Below, piece by piece: positions 10,601 through 22,600 of a DNA stretch of 64,000 nucleotides. Position 1 is the stretch's first letter. Each line of letters begins with the position of its first letter. Origin of the DNA: Symsagittifera roscoffensis (taxonomy: Eukaryota > Xenacoelomorpha > Acoela > Convolutidae); assembly GCF_963678635.1 (NCBI RefSeq), contig NC_087062.1, forward strand, positions 60,183,584 to 60,247,583. Direction: 5' to 3'. The position numbers were made by a program, and so were the translations under genes. The notes under the pieces were generated by a model. It ran no database searches, was not told the DNA's origin, and worked only from the letters and a program-made list of their open reading frames with translations.

Positions 10601-13600
10601 TCTGGATATTTTTGGAGTATTTTATGTAACCTAAAGCGTTACAGTAATGTTCGGGAAATTGTAATCTTCGGGAAATTGTAATGTTCGGGACTGACCTGCT
10701 TGCATGCCAGTTGCTTAGCATGCGGCTCTTTGCGCAATTAGAATTGAATTTGATTCCTGACATTTGAATCTAAAACTCAAACTAATGCGTGGCACATCAA
10801 ACTGAGTATTTATTTTAGTTGCGGGAGCAGAGGTTATGTAGTAATTTATAGACAACTGCGTATTCAGACTTGTCAGTCAGCAGATAAATGCTGCATTAGC
10901 CAATCAGAATTGCGCCAAGGTGGAACCTGATCAAAGCGAAATATATATAAATATATATGTAATTAATAATTAATAATTATTTAATTCTTAAGTTTGCGCT
11001 CTCATCTCGATTCTTATTGATTAACATATTATTTGCCTGCTTACTGAAAAGCATGAATACGCGATTGTCCAAATACAGGCCGTACTCCAACCCTAGTGTA
11101 CACTCCTTTGCAAAAATCTTGCAAGATTTGCGTTCCAAGTACACTGTGGTTAGCATGCGAAATTCAAATCATTCATCAGTTTGATAAGGCACGCATCAGT
11201 TTGAGTTTAACATGAAAATTTTACAAACTGAATTTGTTTAGTGGTTTTTTAACGAGATTAAGGAATGGAAATCTTGTACGAGGAAAATTCGCTGATGTAT
11301 ATTTTATGCGTTTAGCGAAAACATTTGATTTGGCATGTTTTTTCTATATTTTTTGACAATAACCTTTATATAAAAATTATTTAGCGGTAAAATACTGATT
11401 ATTTGCACATTTTTTTTTCAAACTATAACTTATCTACTTGTTTAAAAAAACTTTAAAAACTGATGTATATATGTTTAGGAACAATAGAAGTTTTGCATGC
11501 ATTTTTGCAATTTCTTATATTGTTTCTTTCGCCTTACGGGTTAAACAATCCTACAAATTTCGCTTTGAGATTCGGCTGAGTATCTGTTAGAGAACCAATA
11601 ACAGCAAAAAATTATTTTAAAAAAATTGTGTTCCAAAAAATTTTTGCTTTTTTCTTGCAAATGGAATAGAAATTTTGAAAAATGACAGTAAATCTTGCAA
11701 GAAAAACCAAACTCAATGTATGTTCTTGCAAGATATCTTGGAAGATCTGCAAGCCGAGGTTCTGGGAAAGCACAACGCGTCCAAGTCGCTACGTCCGCAT
11801 AATGTTCTTCGCTGTACGCTGTACATGGTTCGGTTTCAATCACAATTGCGGGTTGAGTTTTGTCTATTGCTCTCACAAGTATATGCGAATGCGCGTCAAT
11901 AGGTTCATCGCGTTCATTATTCTGCTCTTAAATTTCAAGTTGTATGTTTTTAGCAGGGGCGGATCTAGGATTTTCTCGAGGGGGGGGGGGGGGCGGATTT
12001 TCGAAAAATTTTCCTAAATTTTGACGACCTTTTTTTTTTAAGGTCGACCAAATTGATTTTTCAAGCTCTCCCGAAGCACTGTTTTACCCCTATTTTGGTT
12101 AAATTTTCTGCGCCGCAGGCAAATTTTTGAAAAAACAGTCAAAAAAGCCGTTTTTGGGCACTTTTTGAAAAATTTTGACAAAAAAATTGCGTTTTTTTTT
12201 GGCGCGCGCTCCCCCTCAAAGTTAGTATATATTGGCGCCGAAGGCGCCTTTAGAAAAACTTTAGGGTCGGTCCGCCAAAAATGGATTTCCGAAAAAGTAT
12301 CAAAGGGGGACCCTTTGGGTCGGCAGGGGGTCGAATCCCTGAGGGGGGGGGGGCGTCCGCCACCCCCCAGCCCCCCTCCTAAATCCGCCCCTGGTTTTTA
12401 GACAATTTGCTCTAATTTACGGATAATATTCTAGGTTCCGCACAAAATCATCCGGGAAAATCCACGTGAAATATTTTTATCCATGTTTTCTTATGCGATC
12501 AAATGTGAATTGTCGCTGTAAAGTTATGTGGTCATTCTTTTTGACTGTGGTTTTTGGTGAATTGAAATTGAATCGCGATTGGTATTTCGTTACTTGGGGA
12601 AAGATATCCGTTAGGTAATGAAAACTAAATTGATAAGTGAAAGGAAGTTTGTCCGCGTTCTCTATCAGGTCTAATGAGGGATGTTTATCTTGTTACCGCG
12701 GCGACGTTTAAGCCAACATAAGATTGAGAAAGCTGACCTCTTATCTAGTTCTTTTTCAATCACATCGCCTCAACTTGGAATTTTTCAGATTGCCGAAATT
12801 TGTTATTAAATTTACAGTTTTCAAGTTAGGAAAGACATTGATTTCTGATTTCGATTTCAGGCGTGGATCTAAGATCTTCTCAGTGTATTTTCTCCGAAGG
12901 CAAATGTCTAAGAAAACGTGCCAAAAGGTCGTTCCCTCTCAAATTTTGTGTATATTGTTTCCAAAGGAGTCTTTACAAAGATTTTAGGGTTGTGTGGCCA
13001 AAAATTTGTGTAAAAAGGGGAACCTTCACCTAAATACGCTACTGATTGGTGTTATAATTTACCAATAATAAAATTATAATAAAACTGTCCAAAAAAAACA
13101 GAAACTACATGGCTCAATGCGTACTGATACATACGTCTGATAACCAGGCTCCTTGTTAACCAAAGTTAAATGCCACGGAGCGCAGCACGCGGATTTCCTA
13201 AGCAACTGTGCTTGCTTGCTACTTAAAAAGTGTTTTGAATCCCTTCGTTATTTATGGTGCGTCTTCGAAAGTTTAGATGATGATGTAAATTTCGTCATTC
13301 TCATCAAAATGAAATGATATCAAACTGACAGTAAACCTTGAAAAATGCTTTTAAGTATTAGATGACCAGAGCGTAATTTAAGAAAGTTCTCCGACCAAGG
13401 TAAAACCTGAAAGCTCTGATCAGTGTTTTAATCAATTTCAGACTTCTTTAACTATCTCCCCTAAGGTACCTAGTAAATAATTGCCCTCTCTACAAAAAAC
13501 TAATGCAACGATTAAGCATACGTAATTTTAGACCTAGTAACGAATCTCCTTCCTTTTGCAAAAGGGGGGAAACAGTTAAAGAGATTCAGAACTTCATATA

Positions 13601-16600
13601 TGGCTTTTAATAAATCTATCGGAGAACGTCTTAATTTTTGAAAAATAGTAAATGCCAAATTGTTGGCAAAAACTAGATTTCTGTGTTTCACTGATTTCTA
13701 TGAGTACAAACTGTGTCCAGAAAAAATATTAACCTAATTGCACAATTTTGACCAATTTAATTGCTCAAGGTCACCGATATTACCAACAAATTGGCATCAA
13801 CTATATAATTAGTAGCAAAAAGTTGGAACAGACAGAAATCTTTTAAAATTTGATTTTTTTAGATGACCTGGAGTTTTCTGAAATAGTTCGTCTGCTCTTT
13901 CTACTTATTTCTATCTGTTCCAACGTTATGCTACTAATTATATAGTTGATGCCAATTTGTTGGTAATATCGGTGACCTTGAGCAATTAAATTGGTCAAAA
14001 TTGTGCTATTAGGTTAATATTTTTAACTCTCTATAATTCTGACCTTCAAGCTGAAACTTATTAGAAATAGTTTAATTGAAGTTTGGCGTTTCCCTTTTGT
14101 CGCCGTTTTTATGCGTTCTTTTCATTTGAAAAATTGCATGTCAGATCGCTGCTGAATGAAAATTGTTTTTAAGCTAAGGGTCTAAGTTAAGTTAAGATCA
14201 TTTATCCACGAGGGAAATGACCAACATACAAGCTGTACAACTCATCACGGTGAACCGCTGTTGTGCCCCTGCTTAATAACTACATGCAATTTTTTTTGGT
14301 TATTTTTCTGGGCTGGATAATGTTGCCTCACCCGCAAACAACGAGCACGGATCATGGTGGGTCCCAAACATCCGACTTTTCGATTGAGACGTAACCACTT
14401 GACCACCGCTTTAAAGGTACATTAAAAATATTGACCTCTAAAAAAGCGCAATCACTTTGGTTTGCTCTTTTGACAGTTCGTATGCAATTTTAAAAATTTC
14501 GGGTGTAATTTCACCTCAATTTAGCTGTCTCAAGGTCAAAATTAATTCAGAAATTTAAGACGTCATCCGATAAATTTGATAAAAATTATACAGAGCTGAT
14601 TTAAATTAACCGGAAAAAAACGAACAAAATTTTAAAATTCAAACGCGTTTTTCTCAAATTGGGTTAAAATTAGACAAAAATAAAGAGAACAAAAATTGCT
14701 TAGAATATCGCCAAAATTAATCTGGTGCACTTTTTTCCCCGAAATTCTCAGCAAAAATTTTAACCCGAAAACGGGTCAGTTTTGCTTTTTTTAATTAATC
14801 AAAAGTTACGCTGAAACTACTTTAATAATTGATAAAAAAAATTATGTCACGAAAAGCCTTTTATACGGCCCAAAGAGTTTTAGACGATTTAAATCTCAAA
14901 AATTGGCGCAAAATGTTTAAAAACTGTTTTTAGGCAAATATTTTGGGCTTTATGTAGTAAAAATCACATTTATTGACTATCAAGCAGAAATATTTTCTCT
15001 AATACCGTTTTTTGGAGATTTAACCCTTCTAAAACTTTGTTGGGCTGTATAAACGGCTTCTTGTGACATAAATTTTTTATCAATTATCGAAATTGGTTCA
15101 GCGTAATTCTTGATTATTCAAAAAAAGCTAAAATGACCCCTTTTTGGGTTAAAATTTTGGTTGAGAATTTCGGAAAAAAATGCACCATATTTATTTTGAT
15201 GAAATTCTAAGCAACTTTTGTAACGTTCACTTTTTGTCTAAAACTAACCCAATTTGGAAAAACGCGTTTGAAATTTCAAGTTTTGTTCGTTTTGTCCGGA
15301 TAATTTAAATCAGTACTGTAGAATTTTATATAATTAGAAGCAAAAAGTTCAAACAGACAAAACTAATTACAAAGAGCAATTGAGCTATTTTGGAAAAATT
15401 TTGCAATGCAAAACCTAAAATATCAGACCAAACTTGTGCCTCAAATTTGTCGAAAAATAAATTGCATGCCAAAATTTGGTCAAAATGGAACGATTGCTCT
15501 TTTTGATTTATTCTGGTCGAACTTTTTTCAACTCTCCATAGTTACGTAAAATCTTTTATGGCCTGATTAGTTGCAATCTCCTTTTATGTGCATGTTCAAA
15601 TTCTGTAATCCAATCCTGATGAAGGTCAATTGATAACTCGTAATGCATATTCTAGTTTGCAACGCGCTGTTACTTTGGGCGTTTAGACTTTATAGGAAAC
15701 AGTTGAGTAGGTCATCATTTTCTCGAAATTAGTATCTGCGATTAACGTTTTGAGATTCCACTTCATAATTTAATAGGAAACTTGGTGTTTGATAGAATCT
15801 AACTAAAGCTCCATAGACTATTTATTGTGGGCATTTAGGACAATTGCTTTAAGTCCCTTTTATCCCCTTTTTAAATAGGCTCAAACTGGTTTCAATTAAA
15901 TATAGATGAAGTTAGCGCGTTTGGATTAAATCCTGAGAATGGAAAATCAAAATGCTTATCTTATCTGTGATGAGATTTTCATGTTTCAAATCTCGTTATC
16001 TTGCAGATGTACAATCTAAAAATTGGATCGCATTTTTACAATCCTAAAAATAGGATAGCATTTCGGGAATCCTAAAAATTTGATCCGATAATGGATTGAG
16101 TGTTAAAATTTCTGATCTTGCAGAAAAAACCTCATGACAATTTATTTTTCTTGAAATTTTTGAAACCTTAACAGAATTTCTATTGAGCTCGGAGTATCAA
16201 AAATTTTAATTGATAATAAGAAACTCCTTCAAAAATGGTTTAATGAAATGGAGTAATGAACGTAGTGAGAACTCGTATTAAGGTCTTGGTGAGTTTTTTT
16301 GTTTTTTTTTTGAGGAAAAAGTCTAACTTTGTTCATATTCAATTTGAAGTTTTCGGGGTTTGTCTTTTGATTTCTTGTTGAATTCACTTCAATACTTTTG
16401 TTGAGCGACAGACAATTCTACTATTGAACAGCAATAATGTAAAAGTCACGAAAAACTAGATCGACTGCTTATTTTGAAAATGGAAATTAATTATCAGATT
16501 TCCCAGCAAAATATAAACTTTACCTAACGGTCTAATTTGCTCAAATTGGGTTAAATTTATTTAAAAATTGTCAATCATGAATTGTTCTACGAATTGAAAG

Positions 16601-19600
16601 AGCTTGAAATTCATGTTTTTGTCTTTGAAATTCGAAGGTTCAAATTTTTCCAAAAAACAAGTCAACATTTTTTCTGTTTTCTTGCGTTCAAAACTCTTGT
16701 TCAACTGTCAGTTGGCTATGTTTAAAAAGTGGAACATGATTGGAATAGAAGAACCAACCCAAGCATAAATACTTCATCATTTCGTTTGAAATCTGAACAA
16801 TAAATATTTTTGTATTTTTTTGCTGCACTCGCTAGCTTACCGCGTTTGTTTAAATTCTAAACAGGCTTCGTGAATTGAAAAAGTCGTAACTTTCAGACTG
16901 AAAAAGTCCCACTGCCCTTCTAAAATGCATTTACAGCGTTTTCAAATTCCACTTGAGATTTTTTTGAATAAACCTAGCAGCTTATTACATCTTTTTCAAC
17001 AACTTGAATTGTCATAAGAATATCTCGTAGAGTTAACATAACTTGAATGATTTGTATTCACAATTGCAAAAGGTTCAACTTTTTTTCCGATTTTTTTTCT
17101 AAATTAACCGCGTCATGAATTTCAAACCGTCAAGTTAGCAAAAAACAGATTTTTCTAACAACAGCCGGTTTGTTGACCTAAAATTCTGTGTCGATTCACA
17201 TCTTTCAAATGACATCCGTTAGTTACATCAGCCACGGATTTTTAAACGCATAAATTGATCAAAAAAAAACATTCAACAATGTTTAATTTTTTAACATTCC
17301 AAAACATCAATTAGAAGCTCAAAATTTATTAAAAAAGACAATAACTGGTATTAAAATATCATGAACATGGAAAATTACAACCATTTTTTATCACTTTTTG
17401 GTAAAATAATTTTTGGTAATAATTTTGGTGAAAACTTAAGCAAATTATTTTCCAATCATTTTTTTGTCGAATCTTACCCCAATTTGAGAAAAATTACATA
17501 GAATTCTCAATAATTTTTGTTCTGCCCGGTTAATTTAAATTAGCACTGTATAGCGAATTTTTTTGAAACTCAAATGATCTTCGCTCAATAAAGAATGTTA
17601 CGCAAAGAAGTTCTCGGATCAAGACAATTCCTAGAAATCTAGATAGCTTTTTATTCGGCGTTTTAGATAGTTTTGTAAATAAACAGTTGAGAAAAAAACT
17701 TTTGACGTTTGAAACCATTTTTCAATACCACAAACAGCTTACAATTTTCCAATAGTTTTTATTCGTTAACTTCAATGGTTTCAAAAGTTTTATCCAATTA
17801 ATTAATCTCTTAGCTGAGTGTTAAACCTGCATATTTTGCAACAAAAAAATTGTCTAGACAAAATATTTTTCTAAAAAATTTTTAAGGTTCAGGAAAACAA
17901 CTTGCGTGGCGTTGAAAATCAAAATAATTATTTTTTTACTTGAAAATATACATGAGCGTGCAAATAGTCGGTTTTGACAAAAAATTAATGTAATTCGGAT
18001 AAATCCAAAATTTTTTTTTGGAAAATTCGAATATTTTACAGATATTGATTGCGCTAATTTGATATTTCTCTGCCTGAAAACGTTTCCGTTTTTTGATTCA
18101 GCTTTGCTCTTTTTGGAAACCCTCAGTTTTCTGGCGTTTTCTTATCTTTTGTGTTTTTGTGTTTTCTATCATGCTACATGAGTCACATAATATTCAGCAG
18201 ACAACCTAGTCGTAAGGTATATCGGTTAGCAGACTTGTTTTAGACTATGTTTTGCTTCGGTAATGAAGTTTTGTTAGGGAATAACGCTGGCTTTTTCTAA
18301 AGTTCTGCTGTCCGAAAATTAAAGGAATTTTTGCGTGAAACAAAAGATATTTAATTTATTTTTTCTCCCAATCTTCTACTGTCTTGTTTCATCAGATATC
18401 ATGATATGAGTACGATGGAACTAGTAATCCGCCTTAATGATTACGCTGTTCATATTAGAAAAAACTGATTTTTCAATAAAACAAGTCATAGTTTTCACAG
18501 GTAAATTACACATTCTTTGAGTCGCTTAAAGTGATAGCTTCAAGATTAAAAAATTAACAAAATAGCTCATATCAGACTTGTTCATTTCCGTTTTTTGATT
18601 TTGGATTTGTTTTCTTTTGATTTTTTTCCAATTTTGTTCATTTCAGCACGCCAGAGGCTTTGCAAGGTACGAAGTGATATACTTTGAGTATAATTACGCA
18701 TTATAAAGGCTAAATTGGTTGCCGCTGTTGAATCTAGAAGCTAACGCTTTAATAGCACGAAATATAATATGTTGATTATCCTTGGTAGGCAAAACCGGTC
18801 AATATTTCCGATCTCCATAACTCAAAAAAATCTCAAGTAAAATATCTTTTTAAAAGTGAACTAAAGAGATCTGTATTTTTCAGATGATATAACAATTGCC
18901 AAAAATGGCTAGTTAACACGTCAACAATTGTCTGGAGCAAAACACTCCTTGAAAAAAAATTGAATTTAAAAGTTCCGTCATTGTTCCGACTTTCTAAGAA
19001 AAAAGAATATTTATGCTTGAAGTGGTTTTTTCTTTCAGTTAATGTTCGGCAATGGAAATGATAGTTTTAACAAAAAAAATTACAGCTTATTGAAGATATG
19101 AATTTCCTGTGTTCAAATGAAAAAAGATAATTTATGGATTATTTTGGTAAAAACCTGGGACTTGAAAATTGACAATTTGGCTAGTATGCCATGGAGTAAA
19201 TAATATCCGCTTTCAAGACTTTATTTAAAATGCGGGGAGCGTACCGCGAATTTTTTATACGTGGCGAATTATCCCGCACAATTAAATTTTTCCAAATTGA
19301 AATTAGGCAAGCTAATCGATCGCATAAATTTCTTACGACTCAATTTTTTAGACTTTGCTCTGATATACAAGCAGTCTCTTGTTGTTCCGACTTTCGAAGA
19401 AAACGGAATATTTATGCTCGGTGTGATTTTTTTATTCATTCAATTTTCGCCGATCGAATTAATAGTTCTCAACAATTTTTTTGTACCCTTTTAAAGATAT
19501 TGGCTTTCTGAGTTTAAATTTAAAAAAATATATTTTACCTCCGATCAGTTTTGTAAAGTTCAGGGGGGGTTTGAAAATTGCCAAATTGCCCAAGTTCTGG

Positions 19601-22600
19601 ACTAAATTATGAGCAATTTGTAGAATTTATTCATGAAGCTGAGAGCGTAACGCAAACTATTTATGCGTGGCGATTTATTCCGCACAAAAATTGAAGCTAG
19701 CTAATCGGTTGTATTAAATTCGTACGAATCAAACTTTCACTTTTTGATATTGTCCAAAATTTATAGATTTTCATTTTATTTCAAAAAACCTGTTCAAGAA
19801 GAATTAAGGGGCAGTCGGAACATTCAGGGCTTTGCCCTGCTATACGAGCAGTCTTGTTTTTTTCTAAATTCGGACCATTTGTAATTTTCTCGGATAATTT
19901 CAACTATTTTTGTGTGCTTTAAGTATCCCAAATTTACCCCGTTTTGCGAATTTGGATTTGATTTAGCAGTCACTTTATCAAAATGTATCGCGAAAATCAA
20001 TTATAAGCGACAATCATTCCTGCGACAAGCTAAAGTACTTTGGTAGTGGGTCTGGTGGTCTGGCATTTATAGACTTTTTCGATGAAATTTACTAAAAACT
20101 AGGCTTTGCATCATTAGGCTACCGAACTGAGCAAATTAATATACAGTATAGTAACGTTGTTTTGAGCTGTCTGCAGTGTAGTATCACTTTAATATGCTTT
20201 TAGTCGCGACTTTTAATCCAATAAGATATTTAAAGTATGTATCGAGAGAAACCTGTCCGTTGTTTCGTTGTAGTTTTCAACAGTGATTTCTGGTAGAGAC
20301 AACGGGTCTCAATTAGAGTTTTTCAGCATCTCATTAAAAAGTGACTGCTCGGTTCAGGGTAAAACTCCTAACGTTTTGACTGCCCGCTAACGTTTATGAA
20401 TTAGATTTCATTTTTTAAAAAAAATTTACATCACATTCCATGTTTAACCCAAAGAAAGGTATTTAACAAAATAGCTTGCCTGGGTTCAGTTTGGTATTTT
20501 TGCGAGACCTATTAATTAGTCGCTTACTTCTAAATATATATCACGCGCAATATATTTGGATGTAAGCGACTAATTAATGGGTCTCGCAAAAATACCAAAC
20601 TGAACCCAGGCAAGCTATTTTGCTATTTTTTGCGACTTTGCGAGACGCATGTTGCCACTTTGCGCGAACCATGTTGCGACTTTGTGTGACCCAAATTAGC
20701 TATGTTGCGACTTTGCGCGACCCAAGTTGGGTATGTTGCGACTTTGTGCGACCCAAATTAGTTATGTTGCGACTTCGCGCGACGCAAATTAGCTATTTTA
20801 CGATTTTCTGCGACTAAAATTAGCGATGTTGCGACTTTGTGCGAACCAAATTAGCTATGTTGCGACTTTGTGCAACTCAAGCCTCTTGCGGGATGATGAA
20901 AATTCGGTCGCTAAAAGTCCATTTCGGCGTCTCATTTTGGTGGCAACATGAGTCGCGAACCTCGATTTGGGGCGTTAATTGTCTCCAGTTGGTCAAGTTT
21001 GCAAATTTTGAGTAACCATAACTGTACATATCAATCGCAAGGACTTTAAATTGAACTCAGATTAGCAATCGATTTCAGATTGTAAGAAACGTTTCGTTCG
21101 AACATTGCTTTTTAAATTTTTCAATTTGTGCAAAAAACCTAAGCACGACTATTCATCACTTTCTATTCTTGCATATTTTTCACAAATTTAAATTTTACGG
21201 TTGCATAAATTTCAGTTAAAAATTAAAAAAATTTCACCGATTACCCCGAAACTTCACTTGTTATCAGGCGTTGCTATGAATTTAATAACTACCCCTTCAC
21301 TGCTCTTGTAGCGTTTTCGGCTGAGTAAAATTGATTAAAATTTCTAGAAGGGCTAATCTCAGGTGCGAAAATCCAAATGGGCACAAAAATCGTGGGTGAT
21401 GGACCGAAAACAAAATTAGCCAAAAGTCAATGTTTTAAAAGAATCAATTGCCATTCAATTAAAATGAGTTAAACGAGCAATATGTTGCATCTTTCATAAC
21501 GAAACCCTTGAAATGAAAAAATTGTTCCAATTTGGCGGCGATCAGTGAAAATCTGAAAATTTTTGCATATTTCTGCCGTTTTTATGTTCGGCCAATATCA
21601 ATATTTATCCGTGGAAACGTTTACTTTCTTTCAGACTTTCACGCTTTCTTTCCAAATTTTAGATTACTGAAATCTGATTGGCTTATTGTTATTTTTGCGC
21701 TTTGGGTCCGTCGCATATAAGGGATTCCACCAGTAAGAGGGCCGAATAATGCGCAACGCTAACAGATTCTAAGCCCCAACATTTTAGAAAAATGTTGGGG
21801 CTTAGAAAATATTTCAGTGAAAATATCTTTTTTTTCTTGAGCTCAAAGAATTAATATTTGGTTTGGATTATATATAATTTTGGTAGAACATATGATTTCG
21901 ATTGCCAAAAGGGCTCTGAAAACCACTGCAAGCAAAACATTCCGTTGTTTTTTGTAAAAATTTGAAACAAGAATTGTCTATAAACCGTTTGGATCTCTTT
22001 AACAATTGCCCTCTTTAAAAAAACATATATCCCAGAAACTGTGGTTTTGTAAATGGGAGTATAAAACCTAGTGGAAAAGATATAATGGAAAACATGATCT
22101 TTTCATTTTTTTGCATGGACATGTTTTACAGTAAAAAGCATAATATAAAATTGTTTCTAATGAGAATTTTGGTCGTGAATTTTTGTTTTAAAAAAAGACA
22201 GGAAAAAAGCTTAAGAGGGTAATCAGTTTTTTATTTCTTATTTCTTGCTAAAAATTAAGCTGTATACAAATCAAAACAAAATTGAAACGAAAAAATTAGA
22301 AAATATTTCCAATATGTGTATATTGACTTGATAATTTTTGGGCTTTTTTCCTGGTCCTTTATTTAATGAAAAAGGAGGTTTCAAATTTTTTCATTTTTTG
22401 TTAGCTCTCACCAATTAATTTTACTATCACTTCCTAAAGCATTATTAAAAAGAATTTGATAAATTCGAGTTGATTAGGAGTTTAATTTGAGCAAATGGCT
22501 TGCCCCAGATAAATTTGGAGTGAGTATGTGCAAAGCTTACTTTTTCACTCACATTTTCGTTTTTATAGAGAATTTCTTTAATGCGCCAAACTGGCAATTG

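Noticed and set aside
12165-12401. Gly/Pro-rich plus-strand frame
   Set aside because: Lies entirely in the hAT MITE; the composition comes from the G and C runs of its end.
20620-20817. 65-codon plus-strand frame
   Set aside because: It is the translation of the minisatellite unit, repeated with changes; no start context and no domain.
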